From the NCBI RefSeq assembly GCF_002890915.1, contig NZ_POUT01000013.1:40868-104867 (forward strand): a DNA stretch of 64,000 bases, written 5' to 3'. The DNA comes from Stutzerimonas stutzeri. Its GTDB lineage: Bacteria > Pseudomonadota > Gammaproteobacteria > Pseudomonadales > Pseudomonadaceae. Within the stretch, counting starts at the first letter, position 1. Each line of letters starts with the position of its first letter. Under the pieces are notes generated by a model that saw nothing but the letters and a program-made list of their open reading frames with translations, did not search any database and was not told where the DNA came from. The position numbers and the translations under genes were made by a program. Shown here piece after piece: positions 16,002 through 23,884 of the stretch.

Positions 16002-17165
16002 TCAACCAAGCCCACGCATCGTACGCTGCAGCAACGACAGCGCGGCATAGGCCAGCACCCCCAGCGTCGCCGATAGCCACAGCGCGGCGACGCCGAAATC
16101 CTCGATCAGCACGGCGAACACGAACGGCGACAACGCCTGGGCGAAACGCGCCGGGACCATCAACAATCCCTGGCGCAGGCCATAGCCCTGCGCTCCGAAG
16201 ATCGCCAGCGGCAAGGTGCCCTTGGCAATGGTGAGGATGCCATTGCCGCCACCATGCAGCAGCGCGAACACGGTGGTGGCGGGGGCGCCGACCAGCATCA
16301 CGCCCACTGCCCCGAGGGGATGCGCGATGGTGGCCAGCCGCGCCGAGAACAGGGGATGGAAGCGTTGCAGCAGGACGAACTCCAGGCAGCGCGCGCCCAC
16401 CTGGGCCGGCCCCACCAGCGCCGCCACCCCGATCGCCGCGGCAGCCGAAAGCCCGGACGCCTGCAACAACCGCGGCAGGTGCGCGGCCATCGCGGTGCTG
16501 GTGAACCAGGTGGCCGCGAAGACGAAGGCCAGCAGGCCCATGGTCAGCCCGGCCCGGGAGTTTTCCTCGTCCGGGGGCCTGCCGGTGGACGCGAGGATGG
16601 GCTGGACACCCACCGGAAGCATCAGCCGGTTGAACGGCAAGCCGAGGAACACATGCATCGCGGCCCAGGCCAGGCAGGTCGCGCGCCAGCCGTAGTGTGC
16701 CTCCAGCCAGCCGCTGATCGGCCAGCAGACGGTGCTGGCGAAGCCCGCGAGCAGCGTGATGCCGGTGATCGCGCCGCGCGCATCGCGGCCATAGATGCCG
16801 GCCAGGGTCGCGAACGCCGCCTCGTACAACCCCAGCGCCATGCCGATGCCGATCACCAGCCAGCCGAGCCAGAGCATCGACGGGCCGCTCGCCAGGCCCA
16901 GCGTGGCCAAACCGACCGCGAAGACGATACTGGAAAGCGCCAGCACATCGCGGCCGCCGTGGTGGTCGATGCGCTTTCCGCAGAGCGGCCCGAGCATGGC
17001 GGTGACGATCAATGCCAGGGAGAACGCGGCGAAGACATTGCCACTGCTGATGCCGAGGTCGCGTGCCATCGGCTCGGCAAGAATCGCCGGCAGGTAATAG
17101 GTCGAACCCCAGGCCAGGGTCTGGGCGGTACCGAGCGCAAGGATGATACGCAAGCGTGGCGCCAT
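16002..17165 (-). CDS. MFS transporter of unknown substrate
   Basis: A 387-residue major facilitator superfamily protein with about 12 hydrophobic segments. The start is ATG at 17165 with GAGAGG upstream; a longer frame adds a hydrophilic tail. The loop between the second and third helices has GKRIDHHGGRDVL, matching the MFS G-x-x-x-D-R-x-G-R-R-type signature loosely. It ends only 9 bp from the end of the pentapeptide gene, tail to tail. It separates exaA from the regulators and is not a normal cluster member as I recall, so it may be an insertion. The substrate cannot be told from the sequence. Confidence 0.75.
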   Translation of the reverse strand: MAPRLRIILALGTAQTLAWGSTYYLPAILAEPMARDLGISSGNVFAAFSLALIVTAMLGPLCGKRIDHHGGRDVLALSSIVFAVGLATLGLASGPSMLWLGWLVIGIGMALGLYEAAFATLAGIYGRDARGAITGITLLAGFASTVCWPISGWLEAHYGWRATCLAWAAMHVFLGLPFNRLMLPVGVQPILASTGRPPDEENSRAGLTMGLLAFVFAATWFTSTAMAAHLPRLLQASGLSAAAAIGVAALVGPAQVGARCLEFVLLQRFHPLFSARLATIAHPLGAVGVMLVGAPATTVFALLHGGGNGILTIAKGTLPLAIFGAQGYGLRQGLLMVPARFAQALSPFVFAVLIEDFGVAALWLSATLGVLAYAALSLLQRTMRGLG

Positions 17166-17357
17166 GCTCTCAGCCTCTCTGGTCGGCTGCTGGCGCCATG
17201 CGGGCGCGAGGGGCTGCATGGATGCGGATCATTCGGACTCCTGTCGCTGCCGCCGGGGACGGCGGCCAAGCTCGCCAGCATACGCCATCCGTCGCGACGA
17301 TCCTGCATCCAGCAGTCCATGCGCGGCGTGGTGCCGGGCATGGGCGTTTCCGCCGGC

Positions 17358-18370
17358 TTACAGCGCCCCCCAGCGATAGCGCACACCGACCCAGGCGGCA
17401 CGCGGTGCGCCTGGGGCGATGAACTGTTCGTGGCGCCATTCGTCCGGGTCCGCCTCGAAGGCATGGCCAGCCCCCACGAAAGGGTTCTCGGCCAGGGCGC
17501 CACCGGTGGCGTAGCGCTTGTCGAACAGGTTGTCGACGCGACCGAACAGCGTCCAGTCGCGGGTGAAGCGGTAATCGGCCGTCAGGTTGACCACGGCGTA
17601 CCCCGGCAGCTTGCCGCGGCCTTCGAACTCGTCGTTGGCCTGGTGACGGTTGTTCTCGTTGCCACGCACGTATTGCGCACAATAGGCCAGTACGCTGGTG
17701 CCGATGCGCAGCCGGTCGTTGGGATTCCAGTCCAGGCCGAGCTTGAGGTTGTGTTTCGACAGCCCCGGCAGATAGTCGCCGCTGGAAATGCGGATCTCGT
17801 CCTCCTGGCAACCGCCCTCGCCTTCGGTGCTGTTGTTCTCGGCGAGGATGCATGCCGAAGAACGGAAGGTCGCATGCAGATAGGTGTAGCTCACCTGCCA
17901 GTCGAACGGCCCCTGCTCGCCCGCCAGGCCCAGTTCGATGCCCTGGCTCCGGGTGCGGCCGAAGTTGCTGAAGTAGCCCTTGCTGCCGCCCGTACCGACG
18001 AACAGCAGGTCGTCATGGTTGATGCTGCGAAAAGCCGTGGCGTTCCAGCGCGTGCCGCCGGCCAGTTCGCCGCGCAGGCCGAATTCCAGCGTGCGGGTCA
18101 CCACCTGTTCGAGAAAGGGATCGGCGGCCATGGCGTTGGTCAGGCTACAGGGGTTCGCCGGGTCGGCACAGCCCAGCTCGATCGGCGTCGGCGCCCGGTT
18201 GCCCTGGGAGAAGCCGCCGTGATACCGGGCAGCGGTGTCGTGGCGACCACCTCGGCGCTGCCGAGCTCGAGCGGCCCGGCGGCGTGAACGAAGCCAGGCA
18301 GGAGACTGGCGATGGCTAGGGAAAACAGCGTGCGCGGGGGCATTCCGCTGCGACGGAGCTGATACGGCAT
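17358..18370 (-). pseudogene. TonB-dependent outer-membrane receptor, internally deleted remnant
   Basis: The 5' part (start ATG 18370) encodes a signal peptide and the beginning of a plug (ELGSAEVVATTPLPG). About 50 codons in, the sequence switches to barrel sequence in another frame (YHGGFSQGNRAPTPIELG), which then runs to the natural C-terminus through a final strand ending in RYRWGAL. Most of the plug and the first half of the barrel, probably more than 400 residues, are missing, and the join is out of frame. The upstream region is like that of exaA, so the intact receptor was probably co-regulated with alcohol oxidation. PQQ uptake is one possible former role. Confidence 0.85.
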
Positions 18371-18474
18371 GGGCGTTCCTTGTTCTTGTTGGCGAGTCGG
18401 GCCGGGCGATCCGCCAACAATCTGCGCGGGCCTCCGGCTCTGCGGCAGGATGCCTACTGGCAACCTGCCAGGAA

Positions 18475-18568
18475 CGATTATCGGAAGCCGCCGCAGGGCA
18501 TCGACAGGGAAAATCTCCCGGCTCTGGCGGGAAAAATTCCCGATCGCGCGGCGATTGGTCTTACTACC
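18475..18568 (-). promoter_or_regulatory. Conserved upstream block of the TonB-receptor remnant, twin of the exaA block
   Basis: Read on minus, it begins with GGTAGTAAG (18568-18560) and ends with CGATAATCG (18483-18475). It holds palindromes GGGAATTTTTCCC (18541-18529) and GGGAGATTTTCCC (18519-18507), centred 22 bp apart. The exaA block has the same elements in the same order over 95 bp. The block ends 104 bp before the remnant's start codon, against 59 bp for exaA. The rest of the 18371-18696 gap shows no gene. Confidence 0.7.
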
Positions 18569-18696
18569 GGCGAGCCAGGACGGAGTAAGGCTTCGGGACG
18601 AAGGCAGCCAGTCGCTGCCCGCAGCCGCGCGCAGCAACCGCGGGCCGAACGGGGCCGTTGAACAAGGAAGGGGCCAGAACAGAACCGATCGGGGGC

Positions 18697-19350
18697 TCAG
18701 GCCAGCAGGCGTTCACCGACGCGCAGCAAGCCCTGGTCGATGGCCAGATGCACCAGCTCCGCCTGGGAACTGACCTCCAGCTTGCTTTTCAGCAGCGCCA
18801 TATGGTTGGAGACGGTCTTGCTGCTGATGCACAAGCGCTCGGCGATCTCGCGGTTACCGATGCCGCGGGCGAGCATGATGAAGATCTCCATCTCGCGCGG
18901 GGTCATCTCGGCCAGCCGCCCCTTGATCGGCGACTGCGAAGGCCGTTGGCAGGCCAGTTCGGTCGCCAGCGGCTGTTCGATGAAGGTCTGTCCGGCCAGC
19001 ACCTTGCGCACCGCCTCGACCAGGACGTCCGGTGTGCAACGCTTGGTCAGGTAGCCGGATGCACCGGCATCCAGTGCCTGGCGGACCAGCGCCAGTTCGT
19101 CGTGCATGCTGAAGACCAGCACCGGCAGCAACGGCAACCGCTGGCGCAGGCGCCGGCAGGTTTCCAGCCCGCTGATGCCGGGCAGGCCCAGGTCGAGCAC
19201 GACGAGGCTGGGAATCGTCTCCTGCACCTGCTGCAGCGCCAGCTCGCCGCTCGCCGCTTCGCTGACCACAACCTCGGGGAGCAATGCCCTGAGCAGGCTG
19301 GCATAGCCCTGACGCACCACCGCATGGTCGTCCACCAGCAGGATCTTCAT
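18697..19350 (-). CDS. LuxR/NarL-family response regulator (PedR2/EraR-like)
   Basis: A 217-residue two-domain regulator. The receiver domain (about 1-120) has Asp53 as the phosphorylation site in VVLDLGLPG and the conserved Lys in YLTKRC. A C-terminal NarL/LuxR helix-turn-helix follows (TPREMEIFIMLARGIGNREI, then SSKTVSNHM). The start is ATG at 19350 with a strong GGAAGGAG. It overlaps the kinase stop in an ATGA, so kinase and regulator are coupled. By position it matches pedR2/pedS2 of P. putida or eraR/eraS of P. aeruginosa, which control PQQ alcohol oxidation. Its DNA target is a candidate for the palindromes upstream of exaA. Confidence 0.85.
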   Translation of the reverse strand: MKILLVDDHAVVRQGYASLLRALLPEVVVSEAASGELALQQVQETIPSLVVLDLGLPGISGLETCRRLRQRLPLLPVLVFSMHDELALVRQALDAGASGYLTKRCTPDVLVEAVRKVLAGQTFIEQPLATELACQRPSQSPIKGRLAEMTPREMEIFIMLARGIGNREIAERLCISSKTVSNHMALLKSKLEVSSQAELVHLAIDQGLLRVGERLLA

Positions 19351-20612
19351 GATGTCGCTCCTTCCACAGGCAGCTTGAGATAAAGCGCCCAGCCTGCGCC
19401 CGGGCGATGCCGCAGGCGCAACCGGGCACCGAGACAGCGCGCATGCTCGCCCATCGAGCGCAGGCCGACGCCCGCCCGCTCGGGAGGCTGGCCATGGCCG
19501 TCGTCGCGAAGCAGCAGGCGCAGCCCGTTGCGGCCGCCACGCAGGTGCAGCTTCACGCGGCTGGCCCGCGCATGCCGCGCCACGTTGGTCAGCGCCTCCT
19601 GCACCATGCGGTACAGATGCAGCTTGGCCTCCATCGGCAGCGCGGGGATCGGCCCCTGCAGCTGGAGCTGGCATTCGATGCCCTGTGCGCTCTGCCATTG
19701 CTCGGCGAGCTGGCCGAGCGCTTCCTCCAGCCGCAGGTGATCGAGCATCACCGGATAGAGATCGCGCACCAGGGTGCGAAAGCCGTTCTGCAGGTCGAGG
19801 CTGTGCTGCTCGAGATACGCAGCGGTTTCACGCACGGCGTCCGGCTTGTCGGCCTGGACCCGCAGAAGGCAGGCCCGCGCGCGAATGCCGGCAAGGTACT
19901 GGCCGAGATCGTCATGCAGCGCCTGCGCCAGCCGGGTGCGCTCGCGCTCCTGCAGGGCGAGCAGCGCCTGGGTCAGGCGGTCGTTGTCTGCCCGTGCATC
20001 CTCGAGCGCCGCGGCCATGAGGTTGAAGCGCTCGGCCAGCTGGCGGGCTTCCGCGAAGCGGTGAGGCGGCAGCCGGGTGTCGAGCCGGCCGGCGGCGATG
20101 CGCACCAGCGCGGCGAGCAGTTCGCGCAGTACGCGCATGCCCGGGCGCACCGCCCAGCGGATCGCCAACAGGCTGAGCAGTAGCGCCAGCGCGAACAGCG
20201 CCAGCAGTTGCAACAGCGAATCCCTCACCTCGTCGACTTCGTCGACCGGATCGACGCTGATATGCAGGCGCTGGCCGTCCGCCAGCTGCAGCACCCTGGG
20301 CGCGGCCTGCTCCATCGGATACAGCCAGGCGGCGAGCCAGTCGCCGGAGGCCGTCGCGGTGCCGGCCGTTGCTGGCTCCCCGGCCTTCGACCAGCGCACG
20401 CGCACGTGCCTCAGGCTATCGGTGAGCTCAGGCCGCAGCGAGCCGGGGGCGCGCTCGGCCATTTCACCCAGGTATTCGGCGACGGTGGCCGCCGCGCTCA
20501 GCTCACGCCGCACGTCGTGGCTGGCCTGGCGCAACAACACCGCCAGGCAGACTGCCGCCACCAGGACGAAGAACAGCGTGACCAGCAGATTGATGCGCCA
20601 GAGTGCGGACAT
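19347..20612 (-). CDS. Membrane sensor histidine kinase (PedS2/EraS-like)
   Basis: A 421-residue NarX/DegS-type kinase. It has a TM helix near residues 7-27, a periplasmic sensor of roughly 110 residues, a second TM helix near 135-155 and a HAMP segment. The dimerisation domain has the HisKA_3 motif RLAQALHDDLGQYLAG, and the ATPase domain shows YRMVQEALTNVARH and GVGLRSM. It is expected to sense alcohols, their oxidation or metal state in the periplasm and to phosphorylate the overlapping regulator. The start is ATG at 20612, with GAGG about 9 nt before. The cupredoxin-like gene lies 22 bp upstream on the same strand. Confidence 0.85.
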   Translation of the reverse strand: MSALWRINLLVTLFFVLVAAVCLAVLLRQASHDVRRELSAAATVAEYLGEMAERAPGSLRPELTDSLRHVRVRWSKAGEPATAGTATASGDWLAAWLYPMEQAAPRVLQLADGQRLHISVDPVDEVDEVRDSLLQLLALFALALLLSLLAIRWAVRPGMRVLRELLAALVRIAAGRLDTRLPPHRFAEARQLAERFNLMAAALEDARADNDRLTQALLALQERERTRLAQALHDDLGQYLAGIRARACLLRVQADKPDAVRETAAYLEQHSLDLQNGFRTLVRDLYPVMLDHLRLEEALGQLAEQWQSAQGIECQLQLQGPIPALPMEAKLHLYRMVQEALTNVARHARASRVKLHLRGGRNGLRLLLRDDGHGQPPERAGVGLRSMGEHARCLGARLRLRHRPGAGWALYLKLPVEGATS

Positions 20613-20634
20613 GCCGGAACCTCGGAAGCGGGAT

Positions 20635-21072
20635 TCAGTTCACCACGAAGCGGCCTTCCATGCCCTTGTTCTGCAGCCCCTTGCAGTAGAACGGGTAGCT
20701 GCCCGGCTTGATCGGCAGGAAGAAGATCTCCGCCTCGCCGGCCTCCTCGAACTCCAGCTCGACCAGGGTGATGGCCTTGATCTCCACGCCGCCAGCCTCG
20801 ACCTTGCGCAGGAAGATCGCCTGGGCGAACTCGGGCGCCTGGAAAGCACACTCCTTTTGCCCATCGGAACTGATCTTGAGCTGGTAGGCGACGCCGGTTT
20901 CCAGCGGGTACTCCTTCTGCGAGACCGCGTAGTCGCTCTCCTCGGAGCCGAACGCGAGGTCCGGCAGCGCCTGGGTGCGACGCGTCAGGTCGCCGGCGGC
21001 ATGGCCCTGATCGAAACCGACCAGGCTGACGATGAACAGCAGGTTGAGCAGCAGGACTTTGCAGGTGGGCAT
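20635..21072 (-). CDS. Exported cupredoxin-like protein with degenerate copper site
   Basis: A 145-residue protein with an N-terminal signal of about 26 residues and a cupredoxin-like beta-barrel. The C-terminal segment PFYCKGLQNKGMEGRFVV looks like the copper-binding loop. It keeps Cys130 and Met138 (C-x7-M) but has no His between them, and the N-terminal His of type 1 sites is not evident either. It may bind another metal, bind copper differently, or serve as a redox or docking partner. It is the first gene of the cupredoxin-kinase-regulator run and is divergent from the ABC operon. The start is ATG at 21072. It could be a sensory partner of the kinase. Confidence 0.7.
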   Translation of the reverse strand: MPTCKVLLLNLLFIVSLVGFDQGHAAGDLTRRTQALPDLAFGSEESDYAVSQKEYPLETGVAYQLKISSDGQKECAFQAPEFAQAIFLRKVEAGGVEIKAITLVELEFEEAGEAEIFFLPIKPGSYPFYCKGLQNKGMEGRFVVN

Positions 21073-21132
21073 GGGACGGCCTCGTTATTGTTATCGGACG
21101 GCTACATGCTAGGGGCAGGCGCCGGCTGCGGG

Positions 21133-21150
21133 CCTACTACCTTGGTACCG
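21133..21150 (+). promoter_or_regulatory. 18-bp shared site upstream of the ABC operon
   Basis: CCTACTACCTTGGTACCG here matches 15 of 18 bases of a site at 25452-25469. Its last base lies 77 nt before the start codon at 21228. GTACCG also pairs with CGGTAC at 21157-21162, giving a small inverted repeat. Position and conservation suggest a regulator site for the cluster. It lies in the divergent region shared with the cupredoxin-like gene. Confidence 0.6.
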
Positions 21151-21227
21151 TCGGAGCGGTACTTTCTGCATATTCCCCCACCTCCTGGCGATTCCTATGC
21201 TGGGGCCACCCTCATATGGAGTTGCCC

Positions 21228-22415
21228 ATGCGCCTGCTCACGATCCACGCCGCCGTCTGCCTGGCCGCCCTGGTCTGCCCCGTCACGTTCGCCGAGGCGG
21301 CCAGCCAGCCATTGACGGTCCGCATCGGCTACCTCGGCTACCGTCCCGACCCCGGGCCGCTGCTATCCAATGTCATTCCCGAACCGGAGGATGCCGGCCT
21401 GCGCGGCGCCGAACTGGCCGTGGTCGACAGCAACAGCACGGGACGCTTCCTCAAGCACCGCTACGAACTCGAGGCCGCCACCGGCGAAACGCCGGAAGAC
21501 CTGCTGGTACAAGCCGCACAACTGCATGCCGACGGCCTGCGCCTGTTCGTGGTGAATGCACCCGCCAACACCCTGCGCCAGCTCGCCGAGGCCCTGCCGG
21601 ACAGCCTGCTGCTCAACTCCGGCAGTGCCGACGATGCGTTGCGCAGCCAGAACTGCCTGGCCAACGTGCTACACACCCTGCCCAGCCGCAGCATGCTCGC
21701 CGATGCGCTCGGCCAGTTCCTCGCCGTACGTCGCTGGAACCGCTGGCTGCTGATCGTCGGCCCGACCGCCGAGGACCAGGCCTACGCCGACGCACTGCGC
21801 CGCGCGGCCAAGCGTTTCGGCCACCGGATCGTCACGGAAAAGCCTTGGAGCTTCGATAACGACCAGCGCCGCAGCGCCCAGGCCGAGATGCCGCTGTTCA
21901 CCCAGGCGGACGAGTACGACGTGGTACTGGTGGCCGACGAACGTGGCGACTTCGGCGAGTACGTCCCCTATCACACCTGGCTGCCACGCCCCGTCGCCGG
22001 CACCCAGGGGCTGACCCCGACCGGTTGGCACAAGACGGTGGAGACCTACGGCGCCGCGCAGCTGCAAAAGCGCTTCGAAGCCCATGCCGGGCGCTGGATG
22101 AACGATCGCGACTTCGCCGCCTGGCTGGCCGTACGCAGCCTCGCCGCCGCCGTCACCAAACTGCGCGCCGACGATGCCACGGCGATTCGCGCGCTGTCGT
22201 TGAGCGACGCGCTGCCGCTGGACGGCTTCAAGGGGCGCAAGCTGAGCTTTCGCCAATGGAACGGCCAACTGCGCCAGCCGATCCCGCTGGTCCATCCGCG
22301 GGCACTGGTTTCCAACTCGCCCCAGGAAGGTTTCCTGCACCCCACCAGCGAACTGGACACCCTGGGCTTCGATGCAGCGGAAAGCCGCTGCCGCCTTGAC
22401 CAGAAGGAGTTTTGA
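21228..22415 (+). CDS. ABC transporter substrate-binding protein of PQQ-dependent alcohol catabolism
   Basis: A 395-residue periplasmic binding protein of the branched-chain amino-acid type (Leu/Ile/Val fold). The signal peptide is about 25 residues, then RIGYLGYRPDPGP. It is the type found in PQQ alcohol clusters (PQQ-dependent alcohol dehydrogenase system binding protein). The start is ATG at 21228, the second in-frame ATG, chosen for its GGAG spacing. It opens an operon with Sel1, beta-propeller, ATPase and permease genes. The ABC proteins here are the exporter type, so the binding protein may work as a periplasmic partner or sensor rather than in import. Confidence 0.85.
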   Translation: MRLLTIHAAVCLAALVCPVTFAEAASQPLTVRIGYLGYRPDPGPLLSNVIPEPEDAGLRGAELAVVDSNSTGRFLKHRYELEAATGETPEDLLVQAAQLHADGLRLFVVNAPANTLRQLAEALPDSLLLNSGSADDALRSQNCLANVLHTLPSRSMLADALGQFLAVRRWNRWLLIVGPTAEDQAYADALRRAAKRFGHRIVTEKPWSFDNDQRRSAQAEMPLFTQADEYDVVLVADERGDFGEYVPYHTWLPRPVAGTQGLTPTGWHKTVETYGAAQLQKRFEAHAGRWMNDRDFAAWLAVRSLAAAVTKLRADDATAIRALSLSDALPLDGFKGRKLSFRQWNGQLRQPIPLVHPRALVSNSPQEGFLHPTSELDTLGFDAAESRCRLDQKEF

Positions 22416-22417
22416 GC

Positions 22418-22894
22418 ATGCGATGCGCACTGCTTGTGTTGGCCTTGGGTGCCCGCTTGGCATCTGCCGAAACCAGCGATTTGAGTTACGAGACCTACGT
22501 CGACAGCGATAAGCGCATCAAGTGCCTCTACGGCTACGCGGCCGAAAAGACAGGGGACCACGCATCCGCCAGGAGGATCTTTGAAGACTGCATCGAGCGC
22601 TGGAACGATGTGTACTCGATGATCTGGCTTGCTCAGATGTACGAATCGGGCGCCGGCGTGGCCGTCGACCAGGCGAAAGCTGCGGCCCTCATGAAACGAG
22701 GTGCGGAGCAGCCGGACGATGCCAGCTACGTCGACCTTGCACGTTATCACTGGGGCGTGGCGCTGGCCGAAGGCCGCGGTGTCGAAACCGATCGCGCGGC
22801 CGCGCGCAGTTGGTTGCAGCGCGCGGCCGCCGGAGGCCAGCAGGACGCCGATGAATACTTGCAGCAGCTGGATGACAGCCGCGCCACACAATAA
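22418..22894 (+). CDS. Exported Sel1-repeat (TPR-like) protein
   Basis: A 158-residue protein with a short signal peptide (to about ASA at residue 17). It has at least two Sel1-like helical repeats (WLAQMYESGAGVAVDQAKAA and WGVALAEGRGVETDRAAARS). The start is ATG at 22418, spaced 8 nt from AAGGAG; an in-frame TTG at 22412 lies in the stop of the gene before. It sits 2 bp after the binding protein and 18 bp before the beta-propeller. Sel1 repeats mediate protein contacts; here it may scaffold the periplasmic parts. Specific function unknown. Confidence 0.75.
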   Translation: MRCALLVLALGARLASAETSDLSYETYVDSDKRIKCLYGYAAEKTGDHASARRIFEDCIERWNDVYSMIWLAQMYESGAGVAVDQAKAAALMKRGAEQPDDASYVDLARYHWGVALAEGRGVETDRAAARSWLQRAAAGGQQDADEYLQQLDDSRATQ

Positions 22895-22912
22895 CGACAA
22901 GAGAGCCCGACC

Positions 22913-23884
22913 ATGCCCCGAACCCTGCTAGCCACCGCCATTGCCTGCGCCCTGACCTGTTCCGCCGGCGCCGCCACGGCCGCTACCGCCTATGTCTCCA
23001 ACGAAAAGGACGACAGCATCAGCGTGATCGACCTGGAGCGCATGGAAACGGTCGAGACGCTGGAAGTCGGCATGCGCCCGCGTGGCCTGACGCTGTCCCG
23101 TGACCACAAGCTGCTCTATATCTGCGCCAGCGATTCGGACACCGTGCAGGTCATGGACCTGGCGACCCGGCAGATCATCAAGCAGCTGCCCTCCGGGGCC
23201 GATCCCGAGCAATTCGCGCTGCACCCGAACAACAAGTGGCTGTACATCTCCAACGAGGACGATGCGCTGGTCACCGTGGTCGATGTCGACCAGGAGGAGG
23301 TGCTGGCGCAGATCGACGTCGGCGTCGAGCCCGAAGGCATGGCCGTCAGCCCCGACGGCAAGTGGGCGGTGAACACCAGCGAAACCACCAACATGCTGCA
23401 CTGGATCGACACCGGTACCCATGAACTGGTGGACAACACCCTGGTCGACCAGCGCCCGCGCCATGTGGAGTTCTCCAAGGACAGCAAGCTGCTCTGGGCC
23501 TCGGCCGAGATCGGCGGCACGGTCAGCGTGGTGGATGTGGCCAAACGTGAGGTGCTGAAAACCCTGACCTTCAAGATCAAGGGCATCCACCCGGACAAGG
23601 TGCAGCCGGTGGGCATCAGGCTCACGTCCGACGGCAAGTATGCCTTCGTCGCCCTCGGCCCGGCCAACCACATCGCGGTCGTCGATGCTAGGACCTACGA
23701 GGTGCTGGATTACTTGCTGGTCGGCCGGCGTGTCTGGCACATGGCGTTCACCCCGGACGAGCGCCTGCTGCTGACCACCAATGGCGTCAGCGGCGATGTA
23801 TCGGTGTTGGATGTGGCCAGCCTCAAGGTAACCAAGTCGATCAAGGTCGGCCGTTATCCATGGGGTGTGGTGGTCGCGCCATGA
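22913..23884 (+). CDS. Periplasmic YVTN beta-propeller protein of PQQ-dependent catabolism
   Basis: A 323-residue exported propeller with a signal peptide of about 24 residues. It contains YVTN-type blades such as TAYVSNEKDDSISVIDLE, LYICASDSDTVQVMDL and LLTTNGVSGDVSVLDV, roughly seven in all. It belongs to the PQQ-catabolism-associated beta-propeller family. The ligand is unknown; a cofactor, substrate or enzyme-binding role is possible. Its stop overlaps the ATG of the ABC ATPase gene in an ATGA, so the two are coupled. The ribosome site is GAGAG. Confidence 0.85.
   Translation: MPRTLLATAIACALTCSAGAATAATAYVSNEKDDSISVIDLERMETVETLEVGMRPRGLTLSRDHKLLYICASDSDTVQVMDLATRQIIKQLPSGADPEQFALHPNNKWLYISNEDDALVTVVDVDQEEVLAQIDVGVEPEGMAVSPDGKWAVNTSETTNMLHWIDTGTHELVDNTLVDQRPRHVEFSKDSKLLWASAEIGGTVSVVDVAKREVLKTLTFKIKGIHPDKVQPVGIRLTSDGKYAFVALGPANHIAVVDARTYEVLDYLLVGRRVWHMAFTPDERLLLTTNGVSGDVSVLDVASLKVTKSIKVGRYPWGVVVAP

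Noticed and set aside
13052..16234. 1,060-codon open frame on plus across exaA and the pentapeptide gene
   Set aside because: The translation is Arg/Gln/Pro-rich, without family features, and overlaps two well-supported genes in another frame.
18140..18637. Separate 165-codon gene on minus before the TonB remnant
   Set aside because: Its middle part is the receptor signal peptide and first plug residues; upstream it covers the promoter block and downstream it is the out-of-frame barrel sequence.
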